Below are positions 24,757 to 34,468 of a DNA stretch of 64,000 nt, piece after piece. A program made the position numbers and the translations under genes. This DNA comes from Marinilactibacillus sp036039175. GTDB lineage: Bacteria; Bacillota; Bacilli; Lactobacillales; Carnobacteriaceae_A. Each line of letters starts with the position of its first letter. Position 1 is the first letter of the stretch. The notes beneath the pieces are model-generated. The model ran no database searches, was not told the origin of the DNA, and saw nothing but the letters and a program-made list of their open reading frames with translations. The stretch lies in contig NZ_JAYXKP010000005.1 of the NCBI RefSeq assembly GCF_036039175.1, forward strand, positions 124,001-188,000, written 5' to 3'.

Positions 24757-26127
24757 TTATCTCATCGTAACAAATTCTTCAGCTGCTGTTGGATGTATCG
24801 CTACTGTATCATCAAAATCAGCTTTTGTTGCACCCATCTTAATCGCTACCGCAAATCCTTGTAGCAGCTCATCCATTCCTCGGCCAATACCGTGGAGACC
24901 AATGACTTGTTCATCTTCACCTAGACAAACCAATTTCATATAAGATTTCTGTTTATTTTTGGTAATTGAACTATGCATTGAAGTAAATTTAGATGTGTAT
25001 ACTTTTATAGCATTGTCCCCATATTCATCTTTTGCTTGTTCTTCTGTCATTCCTACCGTTCCAATTGGAGGATGCGTGAAAAATACTGTTGGAATGGTAT
25101 TATAGTCCAGATATAAATCTTTTTTCCCGTTAAATACTCTTTCTGAGAGTCGTCTTCCAGCTGCGATGGCTACAGGTGTCAACTCTACTCTCCCCGTTAC
25201 ATCTCCTATTGCATAGATGTTTTCAGCTGTCGTATTTTGATACTGATCCGTTTCAATATACCCGCCAGGATAAAGATTAACCTTTGTCACTTCAAGGTTC
25301 AAATTTTCAGTATTTGGTGTTCTTCCTGTTGCCCAAAGAATAAGATCCGTTTCGTGTGTGGATCCATCTTCAAAATACATTGTATAAGAACCATCTTGGT
25401 TTTCTTTAACTTCTTTAACCGATTTATTGGTATGAACATGTTTACCTTCTGCTTCTGCTAGTTCAGTAAAGCCTTCACAAATAATAGAATCAAATCCATA
25501 AAGCGGCATAGGCTTGCGGATAAATAAGTGCGTATCTGCTTTAAACCCGTGGAAAATTCCACTCATTTCCACTCCGATGTACCCACCGCCAACGACAGCT
25601 ACTCTTTTAGGTAGTTCATTCAAGTCAAACACGCCATCTGAAACAATACCAAATTCACTACCAGGAATGTCGGGACGCTTCGGTTTTCCTCCTGTTGCCA
25701 ATAAAATATGATCTGCCGTATACTGTTTTCCATTTACTTCTACGGTAGACTCATCAACAAATGTTGCATATCCTTTAATCAGTTCAACACTATTGCTGTC
25801 TAATCCTTTTTTATAAGCTGTATGCAAGTACTCGATAAAGGTTCTTCTATTTTCAGCCATCCGTTTAAAATCCAGTTTTGGAGCTTCACTTAACTCCACT
25901 CCGTAGTCCGCGGCATATAAGTCTAGTTCTTCCATCATCTCAGATACGTGCCACATAATTTTTTTAGGTACGCAACCAAGATTCACACAAGTTCCGCCAA
26001 GATCATTGGCTTCAATTAAGGCTACTTTTGCTCCATGCATTCCTGCACGGTTAGCAGATGCAATCCCTCCGCTACCACCACCGATTACTAAATAGTCATA
26101 GTGATTTTCTTTGATTGTCTTTGTCAT
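24757..26127 (-). CDS. gor: Glutathione-disulfide reductase
   Basis: The 456-residue flavoprotein has the FAD motif VIGGGSGGIASANRAG, the redox-active disulfide GGTCVNLGCVPKK (Cys47, Cys52), the NADPH fold AVVGGGYIGVEMSG with Arg in HLFIRKPMP, the ENIYAIGDVTG FAD contact, and the C-terminal active-site IHPTAAEEFV with catalytic His and Glu. It keeps glutathione reduced using NADPH. It is monocistronic with its own terminator. This fits the other glutathione-dependent enzymes in this window. Confidence 0.95.
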   Translation of the reverse strand: MTKTIKENHYDYLVIGGGSGGIASANRAGMHGAKVALIEANDLGGTCVNLGCVPKKIMWHVSEMMEELDLYAADYGVELSEAPKLDFKRMAENRRTFIEYLHTAYKKGLDSNSVELIKGYATFVDESTVEVNGKQYTADHILLATGGKPKRPDIPGSEFGIVSDGVFDLNELPKRVAVVGGGYIGVEMSGIFHGFKADTHLFIRKPMPLYGFDSIICEGFTELAEAEGKHVHTNKSVKEVKENQDGSYTMYFEDGSTHETDLILWATGRTPNTENLNLEVTKVNLYPGGYIETDQYQNTTAENIYAIGDVTGRVELTPVAIAAGRRLSERVFNGKKDLYLDYNTIPTVFFTHPPIGTVGMTEEQAKDEYGDNAIKVYTSKFTSMHSSITKNKQKSYMKLVCLGEDEQVIGLHGIGRGMDELLQGFAVAIKMGATKADFDDTVAIHPTAAEEFVTMR

Positions 26128-26271
26128 TTTTTCTCATCCTAACTTATACAGTCTTCACTTACTTATTGTACAATGAATCTCTGCTCTTACCTAGTATCTT
26201 TTCCCTAAAGAATTTTATTCTAATGATTTTTAGCTATTTATTTTTCTTTAATACTTGGCTCAATAATGGCA

Positions 26272-26316
26272 TAAAAGCACCTCTTTTTCAGCTAATTGCT
26301 GCAAAGAGATGCTTTT
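26272..26316. terminator. Terminator-like hairpin after rnfD
   Basis: AAAAGCACCTCTTT and AAAGAGATGCTTTT pair with one mismatch around a loop containing its own small AGC-GCT stem. T-runs on both sides are short. Confidence 0.65.
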
Positions 26317-26326
26317 TGGTTTCAGA

Positions 26327-27343
26327 TTATCTATTTAACTCGCCTTGACGATCATATTTAGTTGCCGGACGTGTTTTGTGTCCATAAATTCTTGGCATTA
26401 ATTTGCCATCGATAAAAGGAGCGAGGAAGTTCATAATTAAAATTGCAAACCCTACTCCCCCGGGATAATTGAAGACAATCCTGAAGAATGCTGTTAGCAC
26501 CCCACACCCAATTGCAAAAACTGTTTTTCCCGCTGGGGTCAATGAGCCTGAGCTATAATCTGTAGCCATATATGTCGCTGCGAAAAAAAGCGTTCCAGTA
26601 AGTGCATGTGTCATCATAAAGTCAAAATTAAACGCACTCCAGAATCCCATAATCACTACAGTGGTCAATATATATAATATCGGAATTTTCGGATGAATCA
26701 CTCTTCTAAATATTAAGTATAGCATACCAATCAGTATAGCTAATTTAGATGTTTCTCCGACGTTTCCTCCAAGATTGATACCTAAAAATAAATCCCATAG
26801 TTCAGGTACCTGTTCTGAAACCGTCTGAGCACGATTTCCAATAAATTCAAGAGGGGTCGCACCAGCGACAGCATCTACTCCCCAAGCACTTGGTAAAACC
26901 CAGTTTGTTATCCATGGAGAGAAAAATGCTTTCAGCATAACTCGAGCTGCAACAGCTGGATTAAAGTAGTTTTTACCAATTCCGCCGTTAAGTTGTTTTA
27001 CAATCACAATGGCAAATACTGATCCCAGTACAACGGTCCAAAGTGGCGCTGTCACTGGCAAACTCAATCCTATCAGCATACCCGTAACGCCGGCACTCAA
27101 GTCATTTATTTTAACTTGCTGGTACCGGATTCTTTGATAGGCGTATTCACTTAATACCGCCGATCCAATACCCACAGCTACCATTAAAAGAACTTGCAGT
27201 CCAAAGAAGAAAGTAGCAGCAATCATAGGTGGTATAAGTGCAATCATCACTTGCCCCATTATCCACGCTGAAGTGCGTTTGGAACGAACATGTGGTGAAG
27301 GCCCTACTTGAAGTTTCCCTTTAATGTCCATTGTTTGCGCCAT
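26327..27343 (-). CDS. rnfD: RnfD/NqrB-like electron-transport subunit, predicted covalent FMN protein
   Basis: The 338-residue membrane protein has about nine segments. The flavinylation motif AGAT is at residues 160-163 (DAVAGATPLEF), so FMN would be attached through phosphodiester at Thr163 by ApbE. FNPAVAARVML and the ATYMATDYSSGSLTP loop are conserved. In full Rnf complexes D is one of six subunits in a Na+ or H+ pump between ferredoxin and NAD. Here only rnfC precedes it by six bases and no rnfA, B, E or G is nearby. No ApbE is in the window. Confidence 0.9.
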   Translation of the reverse strand: MAQTMDIKGKLQVGPSPHVRSKRTSAWIMGQVMIALIPPMIAATFFFGLQVLLMVAVGIGSAVLSEYAYQRIRYQQVKINDLSAGVTGMLIGLSLPVTAPLWTVVLGSVFAIVIVKQLNGGIGKNYFNPAVAARVMLKAFFSPWITNWVLPSAWGVDAVAGATPLEFIGNRAQTVSEQVPELWDLFLGINLGGNVGETSKLAILIGMLYLIFRRVIHPKIPILYILTTVVIMGFWSAFNFDFMMTHALTGTLFFAATYMATDYSSGSLTPAGKTVFAIGCGVLTAFFRIVFNYPGGVGFAILIMNFLAPFIDGKLMPRIYGHKTRPATKYDRQGELNR

Positions 27344-27349
27344 AAATTT

Positions 27350-28675
27350 CTACCCCGCTTCCTGTTCTTTGATTGCAGCTTTAGCAGCACGAATATTATC
27401 TAAAAGTGGAATTTTTGATGGACAAATAAATGAGCAGTTACCACATTCAATACAGTCCATAGCACCTAGTTCTTTCGCTTTCTGCAGATTTCCTCGATCA
27501 AATGCATCACTAATTAGGATAGGCTGTAAGCTGACCGGACAAACATTTAGACATTCTGAACACATAATACAATCTTTTTCTTCACCTTCATCTGCTTCTG
27601 CCGGAGTCAGGACTGTGATTGCTGTTGTTCCTTTAATGATTGAGATCCCTAAGTCAGATACAGGTTTCCCCATCATTGGTCCTCCAGATAAGACTTTTCC
27701 TGGTACTTCAGAAAAACCTCCGCAGTCTTCAATCAAAGAATCCATCGGTGTACCGATTTTCACAAGTAGATTCTTTGGTTCTTTGATTGGAGTACCTGAA
27801 ACGGAAACGATTCTCTCAGTCAGTGGTTCCCCATATTCGCACGCTCGGTAACAAGCACGCAGTGTGGAGGTATTCATGACCACACAACGCACTTCCGCTG
27901 GTAATCCACCTGGAGGTACTTCCCTACCTGTCATCGTTTGTATCAAGTTCTTTTCTGACCCTTGTGGATACATGGTTTTTAAAGGCTGAACGATTACATC
28001 ACGGTAATTTTTTGTCGCTTCTTCCAATGCTTTCAGTGCATTTGGTTTATTATCTTCTATCCCTATGTAAACTTTTTTAAGTTTAGGGAATAATTTTCTG
28101 ATCACGTTGATTCCATTCACAATTTCTTCAGAATATTCAATCATCACACGATTATCTGATGTTGAATAAGGTTCACATTCAGCACCGTTAATAATCAACG
28201 TATCAATCGTCATTCCCGGCGGTGGACTCAATTTTACTGCAGTTGGGAAGGTTGCTCCACCCATCCCTACGATTCCTGCTTTACGAACCGTTTCAATAAT
28301 TTCATCATCTGTCATATCCATTGATCTACCTGGTTCCACAATCGGTTCATCTTTTGTGTACTCGAAGTCATTTTTAATAATCACTGAATCGATGTCCCCA
28401 CCTGTTGAAGGTCTTTTTTCAACTGCAATCACTTCTCCTGATACAGAAGAATAAATGTTAGCAGAAATGAATCCTCCGGCTTCAGCAATCATTTGTCCTA
28501 CTTTAACTTGATCGCCAACTTCTACAATCGGTTTAGCAGGTGCTCCGATATGCATGGATACTGGAAAAATCAATACTTTAGGAACGGTCGCGTCTACAAT
28601 TGGAAGTTTCCTTGTTCTATCTTTATTCTCTTCAGGATGTGATCCACCCTGTTTTCTCATAAAAGAAAACTGCAT
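27350..28675 (-). CDS. rnfC: RnfC-like NADH/quinone-type iron-sulfur subunit
   Basis: The 441-residue protein has an N-terminal barrel domain, an NADH- and FMN-binding core (GIVGMGGATFPTAVKL; INGAECEPYSTSDNRVM), an SLBB-like strand region, and two ferredoxin clusters near the C-terminus: CIMCSECLNVCP (about 369-380) and CIECGNCSFICP (about 408-419). It would oxidise NADH or reduce NAD while passing electrons through iron-sulfur clusters to the membrane. AGAGAGGAAG precedes the ATG. The gene is directly coupled to rnfD by six bases. Confidence 0.92.
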   Translation of the reverse strand: MQFSFMRKQGGSHPEENKDRTRKLPIVDATVPKVLIFPVSMHIGAPAKPIVEVGDQVKVGQMIAEAGGFISANIYSSVSGEVIAVEKRPSTGGDIDSVIIKNDFEYTKDEPIVEPGRSMDMTDDEIIETVRKAGIVGMGGATFPTAVKLSPPPGMTIDTLIINGAECEPYSTSDNRVMIEYSEEIVNGINVIRKLFPKLKKVYIGIEDNKPNALKALEEATKNYRDVIVQPLKTMYPQGSEKNLIQTMTGREVPPGGLPAEVRCVVMNTSTLRACYRACEYGEPLTERIVSVSGTPIKEPKNLLVKIGTPMDSLIEDCGGFSEVPGKVLSGGPMMGKPVSDLGISIIKGTTAITVLTPAEADEGEEKDCIMCSECLNVCPVSLQPILISDAFDRGNLQKAKELGAMDCIECGNCSFICPSKIPLLDNIRAAKAAIKEQEAG

Positions 28676-28793
28676 TTCGATCTTCCTCTCTTTATGATGA
28701 TTTTCAAGTTGATGTCGTCTTAGTTTAGTATAACTTTTTGATACAAAAGAATCTTTTCTAGAATATTATTATTATTACATTTTAATTATTATA

Positions 28794-28816
28794 AATTAGA
28801 TAGTCTTAATCTAATT
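28794..28816. repeat. Inverted repeat in the rnfC/mgtC divergent gap
   Basis: Perfect AATTAGAT and ATCTAATT arms with a 7-base spacer form a 23-bp operator-like element in the AT-rich region from which rnfCD and the MgtC gene diverge. Otherwise this 276-base gap holds only promoters. Confidence 0.4.
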
Positions 28817-28878
28817 ATACAGAATCCTTTATAAATATAAAAGCATTTTCATTTGTCATTTTTAAACGTCTGTAATAG

Positions 28879-28907
28879 TTAACTTTACACGCAATATTTA
28901 GTATGAT
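28879..28907 (+). promoter_or_regulatory. Probable promoter of the MgtC-family gene
   Basis: TTAACT, 17 bases, then TATGAT, ending 44 bases before the ATG. Confidence 0.45.
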
Positions 28908-28951
28908 AGAGCTATTATAAAAGGATCAATAGGTAGAGGAGGTTAGTCGTT

Positions 28952-29665
28952 ATGGTATTTACAAATGTGGAATTACTACTGAGACTCTTGATCGCTGCTT
29001 CTCTAGGTGGCATTATTGGTTACGAGCGAGAATTAAAAGGACGCGATGCGGGGATACGTACCCATACGCTCGTTAGTTTAGGCGCTGCTATTATTACACT
29101 CACTCAATTAGAAGCTAGTCAGTGGGTTATTGAATTTGCCAGTGATAACACTGATTTAGCACCAATCGTTACAACCGACATCACTCGACTAACAGCACAA
29201 ATTGTTAACGGAATTGGCTTTTTAGGTGCTGGGACAATTATCGTAAGTAAACGAAGTGTCACTGGTTTAACAACAGCTGCTTCTATCTGGGCGGTAGCTA
29301 GTTTAGGGATTTCCGCGGGTATGGGCTATTATTTTATGGCCATTTCCAGCACACTGATTATGTTACTCGTTTTAAGAAGCGTCAAAAGCATCTTTAAGAT
29401 TGAACGGACAAAGCAATTAGAAATTCGCTATGTAAATAGAGAGCAAACCTTAAATTACTTGGAGAAATGCTTCAAAGAAAATCATATCAGTGTTGTTTCG
29501 ACTGATCACTCCATAACCTACCGTGATGATGGTACATCTGTTTGTCGAGATCTGTATACACTTCATCTTCCAGTGAAATTCAATATGATGAAATTCATTG
29601 CCTTCCTTGGAGAAAGTAAGAATATCTTTGAGATCAATACAATTAAAACAACACTAGACAATTAG
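28952..29665 (+). CDS. MgtC/SapB-family membrane protein
   Basis: The 237-residue protein has the MgtC signature in order: ASLGGIIGYERELKGRDAG with the conserved Arg and Glu, IRTHTLVSLGAA, VNGIGFLGAGTII, and GLTTAASIWAVASLG, then a soluble ACT-like C-terminal domain. It has five membrane segments. Homologues support growth at low magnesium or in hosts and modulate ATP synthase; the exact activity here is unknown. GGAGG precedes the ATG. Confidence 0.92.
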   Translation: MVFTNVELLLRLLIAASLGGIIGYERELKGRDAGIRTHTLVSLGAAIITLTQLEASQWVIEFASDNTDLAPIVTTDITRLTAQIVNGIGFLGAGTIIVSKRSVTGLTTAASIWAVASLGISAGMGYYFMAISSTLIMLLVLRSVKSIFKIERTKQLEIRYVNREQTLNYLEKCFKENHISVVSTDHSITYRDDGTSVCRDLYTLHLPVKFNMMKFIAFLGESKNIFEINTIKTTLDN

Positions 29666-29703
29666 TCCAGGATAATCCGACTTATTTATTTAAAATATTA
29701 ACT

Positions 29704-29740
29704 AAAAAAAGAGCGAAACCTCGAGGTTTCGCTCTTTTTT
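29704..29740. terminator. Bidirectional terminator between mgtC and the ABC exporter
   Basis: GAGCGAAACCTC and GAGGTTTCGCTC form a perfect 12-bp palindromic stem flanked by A- and T-runs on both sides, so it serves both convergent genes. Confidence 0.9.
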
Positions 29741-31491
29741 TATTTGAATTGTGATTCATGCAGTCTATAGTAAAAGCCTTTTTCTTTCATTAGTTCGTCG
29801 TGATTTCCAACTTCTACTACGCTACCTTTATCCATTACTAAGATAACATCGGCTTCTCGAATAGTCGAAAGTCTATGCGCTATGACAAAGCTTGTTCTTC
29901 CATCCATCATTTTCAAGAAGGCTGTCTGGATTCTGATTTCAGTCAGTGTATCTACAGAACTTGTCGCTTCATCCAAAATCAGCATCGGAGGATCTGCCAG
30001 CATGACTCTTGCAATCGTCAGTAATTGTTGCTGACCAGTTGAAAGAGAAATCCCTTTGTTCCCTAATTTCGTATCATAGCCTTTAGGGAGACGTTCGATA
30101 AATGAATGTGCGTAAGCTGATTTTGCCGCTTTGATCACTTCTTCATCTGTCGCATCCGGTTTACCATAGCGAATATTTTCTTTTACAGTTCCGTTGAACA
30201 ACCAGGTATCTTGAAGAACCATACCAAAGCTCGTTCTCAAACTGTCACGAGTATACTCCGTACTATCTATACCATCAATTTCAATCGTTCCTTTATCCAA
30301 TTCGTAAAAACGCATTAGGAGGTTGATCAAGGTCGATTTCCCTGCTCCAGTTTGTCCTACAATTGCGACGGTCTCTCCAGGTTCAACCGAAATTGTTAAG
30401 TCTTCAATCAAAGTTGTCTTAGGATCGTATGAAAATGAAACATCTTTGAAGTCTACTTTACCCTGAGGTTTATCCAAGACAATCGCATCTGGTTCATCTT
30501 GTTTTTCAACAGGTGTATCAATAATTTTGAAAATTCTACTTAGTCCCGCTACGGCTGTTTGAACTTGCGTCATGATACCTGAAATTTCAATAAAAGGTTT
30601 TGAAAATTGGGAAGAATAAATCACAAAACTTGAAATTGTACCGATTGTCACAGATCCAGTTCCATTAATAACCAGTATTCCACCAACAACGCCAATCAAC
30701 AAGTACGCAACATGATCGATAAATCGACTTGCAGGGTTGGTTACAGAAGAAGTGAATTGAGCTTTTTGTCCCCAGTTATATAGGTCCAAATTCATTCCGT
30801 GAAAAGTTTTTTCCATCTCTGCTTCATAACCGAAAGCTTTAACAACTTTTTGCCCCGTAATCATTTCTGAAGCATACCCAGATAAGTTCCCTAAGATATT
30901 TTGCTGTTTCGTGAAATATTTCTGAGAATATTTCGCTACTAACCATCCTACTAAGAAAAATAGCGGCGTAATGAGTACAATGACTAAGGTTAAGATTGGG
31001 CTTAGATATAACATAAAGCCTAACGAAGCAAAAATGATAATGACACCAGTAAACAGGTTACTCAAAATCAGCACCAATGCTTCTGATAAACTTTCCAAGT
31101 CATTTGTGAAACGACTAACCACATTCCCGTGACTTGTGCGGTCAAAAAAGCTTAAAGGAAGTTGGTTTAGTTTGTAGAATGTATCTACACGTAAATCTCT
31201 AACAATTTTAAATGAAACTTGATTAGATAATACTCTTACCAACCATTGAGACAATACGGTCACTAGATAAGCGACACCTAACCAGATTAATACACGGTAT
31301 AAAGCAGTGAAGTCAACTTCTCCTGCACCGACAAGCGTATCGATACTAAGACCAATCAAGTAGGTGGACGCTACTGTTCCAACTCCTGAAACAATCCCAA
31401 AGATTAAAGCAACCACCGCAATGATCTTATAATTCTTTAAATATCCTGTTAATCTCTTTAAGTCTGAAGGATGAATTTTTTTCTTTTTCAT
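29740..31491 (-). CDS. Heterodimeric ABC exporter, canonical-site subunit (YfiC/LmrD-like)
   Basis: The 583-residue half-transporter has six membrane segments (residues 1-320) and a C-terminal ATPase. Walker A is GQTGAGKST; Walker B ends in LILDEATSSVD with the catalytic glutamate intact. Its own signature is the altered LSTGQQQLLTIAR. It overlaps the upstream gene by four bases and pairs with it. In such heterodimers one ATP site is active and the other degenerate; here the active site uses this Walker B and the partner signature. Family role: multidrug or lipid export. Confidence 0.9.
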   Translation of the reverse strand: MKKKKIHPSDLKRLTGYLKNYKIIAVVALIFGIVSGVGTVASTYLIGLSIDTLVGAGEVDFTALYRVLIWLGVAYLVTVLSQWLVRVLSNQVSFKIVRDLRVDTFYKLNQLPLSFFDRTSHGNVVSRFTNDLESLSEALVLILSNLFTGVIIIFASLGFMLYLSPILTLVIVLITPLFFLVGWLVAKYSQKYFTKQQNILGNLSGYASEMITGQKVVKAFGYEAEMEKTFHGMNLDLYNWGQKAQFTSSVTNPASRFIDHVAYLLIGVVGGILVINGTGSVTIGTISSFVIYSSQFSKPFIEISGIMTQVQTAVAGLSRIFKIIDTPVEKQDEPDAIVLDKPQGKVDFKDVSFSYDPKTTLIEDLTISVEPGETVAIVGQTGAGKSTLINLLMRFYELDKGTIEIDGIDSTEYTRDSLRTSFGMVLQDTWLFNGTVKENIRYGKPDATDEEVIKAAKSAYAHSFIERLPKGYDTKLGNKGISLSTGQQQLLTIARVMLADPPMLILDEATSSVDTLTEIRIQTAFLKMMDGRTSFVIAHRLSTIREADVILVMDKGSVVEVGNHDELMKEKGFYYRLHESQFK

Positions 31492-33245
31492 ATTTTTTCT
31501 TCCTCCTCCAATATTGTCGATGACGGATCAGTTTGTGATTGATAAATTTCTTTATATGTTTCAGAGCTTTCAAGTAGGGCTTCGTGGGTACCACTGCCTA
31601 CTAATTGTCCATTGTCCATTACAAGAATCTGATCAGCTGATTGAATCGAACTGATTCTTTGAGACACAATAATGACCGTTGCGTCTTTAATACCTTTCAG
31701 ACTTTCACGTAAGTTGTAATCTGTTTCGTAATCCAATGCACTTAATGAATCATCCAAAATAACAATTTTCGGTTTAGAAACCAATGCTCTGGCAATGGTC
31801 AGTCTTTGCTGCTGCCCACCAGAAAAGTTTTTACCGTTTTCTGATACTGTTGATTCCAAGCCATTTGGCATTCCTCTAACGAACTCTTCCATTTGAGCAA
31901 TACGCAATGCATCGTATAACTCTTCATCCGTTGCGTCTGCTTTCCCCCATCTAAGGTTTTCAGCGATGGTTCCACTAAATAAGGTATTTCTTTGAGGTAC
32001 AAACCCTATCAGATTTCTCAATTCTTTTAACTGGAAGTGTGTAACATCCTCATCATAAACAGAAACTTTCCCTTTTGTTACATCGTAGAAACGAGGAATC
32101 AAATTGATTAGTGTACTCTTACCACTACCAGTAGGACCTGTAATTCCAAGTACCTTTCCAACGGGTACAGAGAAGTCAATATCTGAAAGTGCATCAGCTG
32201 CATCTGCATCATAGTCAAACGATACATGATCAAATCTGATGGCAGTTTGTGGTTTGTCTTGAACGTCTTCTAATGTATACGTACCAGTAGAATTTTCGAT
32301 ATTCACCGTTGCGTCCAACACTTCATTGATTCTTGAAGCAGACGCCTGTGATTTCGTAAAAATCACTACTAAGTTCGCTACAACAATCAACGCTAAAAGC
32401 ATTTGATTCATGTAATTAATTAAAGCTAAAACTTCACCTTGAAACAAAGCACCATTATTTGTCTGAATCGCTCCGATATATAAAATAACCATAATCCCAA
32501 TGTTCATAACAAACGTCGTTGCCGGTGTCATTAAAGCAGATAAATTATTTACAAGAATATTGGCTTTAGATAATTGCTCACTATTTTCAGTTGAGCGCTT
32601 TGCTTCATAACGTCTTCTAGCAAAAGAACGAATGACTCGTACACCACTCATATTTTCACTAACCGTTTGGGCCATCTGATCCAGCTTCAATTGCACTCTT
32701 TTATATAAGGGTACAGTGATCCACATGATAATGCCTAGTATGATAGCAAAAATTGGTAATAACACTGCGAATACAAGTGCCAATCGTGGACTAATATAGA
32801 TCGCCATAATAATCGATCCTACACTTAAAAACGGTGCTCTGATGACTAGACGAATCAACATTGCTAGAGCTAGTTGAAGTTGGTTGACATCATTTGTCAC
32901 TCGCGTGGTTAACGTTGAAGTACCAAAGTCATCAATTTCTTTGTGAGAGAATGTATTGATTTTTTTAATCAACACTTCTCTTAGTTCTGTACCAAAACTT
33001 TGTGAAGCAATCGATGAAGAGTATTGACAGACCATAGCAAAGGCAAATCCAACTACAGAAAGTATGAGCATCAACCCACCTGTCCTAATGACATAATCTG
33101 TATCTCCAGCATTAATTCCTTTATCAATCAGTCTTGCTAACAAAATTGGCAGGAATAATTCAAATACTGCTTCCAGTAGTTTAGCTATCGCGCCCAAGTA
33201 TGCATACATCTGATTCTTTTTTGCGTATTTAAGTAATCTTATCAA
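31488..33245 (-). CDS. Heterodimeric ABC exporter, degenerate-site subunit (YfiB/LmrC-like)
   Basis: The 585-residue half-transporter has six membrane segments and Walker A GPTGSGKST, but its Walker B reads IVILDDSLSALD, with Asp where the catalytic Glu should be. Its signature is the normal FSGGQQQRLTIARA, which completes the partner subunit's active site. This reciprocal pattern with the downstream gene is the expected arrangement of a heterodimeric exporter. A LysR-family gene on the same strand 134 bases upstream may regulate the pair. Confidence 0.9.
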   Translation of the reverse strand: MIRLLKYAKKNQMYAYLGAIAKLLEAVFELFLPILLARLIDKGINAGDTDYVIRTGGLMLILSVVGFAFAMVCQYSSSIASQSFGTELREVLIKKINTFSHKEIDDFGTSTLTTRVTNDVNQLQLALAMLIRLVIRAPFLSVGSIIMAIYISPRLALVFAVLLPIFAIILGIIMWITVPLYKRVQLKLDQMAQTVSENMSGVRVIRSFARRRYEAKRSTENSEQLSKANILVNNLSALMTPATTFVMNIGIMVILYIGAIQTNNGALFQGEVLALINYMNQMLLALIVVANLVVIFTKSQASASRINEVLDATVNIENSTGTYTLEDVQDKPQTAIRFDHVSFDYDADAADALSDIDFSVPVGKVLGITGPTGSGKSTLINLIPRFYDVTKGKVSVYDEDVTHFQLKELRNLIGFVPQRNTLFSGTIAENLRWGKADATDEELYDALRIAQMEEFVRGMPNGLESTVSENGKNFSGGQQQRLTIARALVSKPKIVILDDSLSALDYETDYNLRESLKGIKDATVIIVSQRISSIQSADQILVMDNGQLVGSGTHEALLESSETYKEIYQSQTDPSSTILEEEEKI

Positions 33246-33379
33246 GATAATTGAGCCCCTTTTTAGTTTCCATTCTTTCTCACTCTTTTGAGTGTAGACT
33301 AGTTCACTTATACGAACAAATACATAATAAATCTGTAAGTATACTCATGTTAGTATATTACTCTATATCCTATACTAAT

Positions 33380-34261
33380 TTATATGGATTCGATAGATTT
33401 TGCAAATGATTCGATAAACTCCAGTACAAGTGGTATATGCTGACGGTCACTTTTCCAAACTACTGCCATTTGAGTATGAAGCTCTTTGACATTAATTTCT
33501 TTGTATGTCATTTCTACTTTGTCTTGAGCACTCAAAGCGGATAAGGGAACGATTCCGATACCAAAGCCCGATTTTGTCCAATTGAGTGTCGTTCTCGCAT
33601 CATCATTTCTACATCTTATAGAAGGGGTGATTTGTTCTTTTTCAAATGCATCATGAATCAATTCTTCAAATCGTCTGTAGATGATTAATGGTTGATCGTA
33701 CAATTCAATTAATTCGATTAATTCTTCCTGTTTACCGTAGTGCTTTCCTTCTGGAAAAACGGCTACAATCGGCTCAGATTTTGCATACCGGATTTCTAAC
33801 CCGCTCTTTTTAAAAGGGGTTCTAACAATCCCAACATCAATCACACCTTTTTCAAGCATCTCGATTACTTCGTAACTATTACCTTCGTGAATATCAAATT
33901 GAATATTTGGATATCGACTAGCAAACGATAAGATTGACTGGTCCGGAATGACTGTACTGGATGAAGATATAGTCCCGATTGATAAGGTTCCTGTGTTTCC
34001 TTTTTTGAATAGTTCCATCTCTCGATTCGTAGCGGTCGTTATTGAAAATATTTGCTCAGCTCTTTGTTTCAATAATTCTCCTGCCGGCGTCAAGGTAATC
34101 TTTCTAGAACCTCTTTTCATTAATTGTACACCAAGGTCTTCTTCAAGTAAGCGAAGCTGATAACTTAATGGCGGTTGTGCTATGTGAAGTTTCTTGGCCG
34201 CTGCTGTGATCTGGCCTTCTTCTACGATCGTAAGAAAATACTCTAATTGTTTCAAATTCAT
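33380..34261 (-). CDS. LysR-family transcriptional regulator
   Basis: The 293-residue protein has the LysR winged-helix at residues 1-60 (LEYFLTIVEEGQITAAAKKLHIAQPPLS) and the two-lobe effector-binding domain, with GTLSIGTISSSSTVI opening the first lobe. Effector and targets are unknown. It lies on the same strand as the ABC exporter genes downstream and is read away from the 84-aa gene at 34469; LysR proteins often regulate a divergent neighbour, so that orphan is a candidate target. Confidence 0.9.
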   Translation of the reverse strand: MNLKQLEYFLTIVEEGQITAAAKKLHIAQPPLSYQLRLLEEDLGVQLMKRGSRKITLTPAGELLKQRAEQIFSITTATNREMELFKKGNTGTLSIGTISSSSTVIPDQSILSFASRYPNIQFDIHEGNSYEVIEMLEKGVIDVGIVRTPFKKSGLEIRYAKSEPIVAVFPEGKHYGKQEELIELIELYDQPLIIYRRFEELIHDAFEKEQITPSIRCRNDDARTTLNWTKSGFGIGIVPLSALSAQDKVEMTYKEINVKELHTQMAVVWKSDRQHIPLVLEFIESFAKSIESI

Positions 34262-34468
34262 GGACCCATCTCATTTCTTAATTGGTATTCAACTGATCTT
34301 TTAACTTATTTTTACATGTTCCAAATAAGCCTAAAAATTATTATAACGAAACTAATAGTAAGAGAACAACCTAATGCTTAAAACAAACAACGTAGAACCT
34401 TATTAGTTTATCTTTATACGCATTAGCTTTATGATTAAAGTAATTAAAATTGAGAGGAGAAATTTACT

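Noticed and set aside
27324..27851. 175-codon open frame on the plus strand opposite rnfC
   Set aside because: Shadow of rnfC and the rnfC-rnfD junction; no ribosome site, and composition is unlike a real protein.
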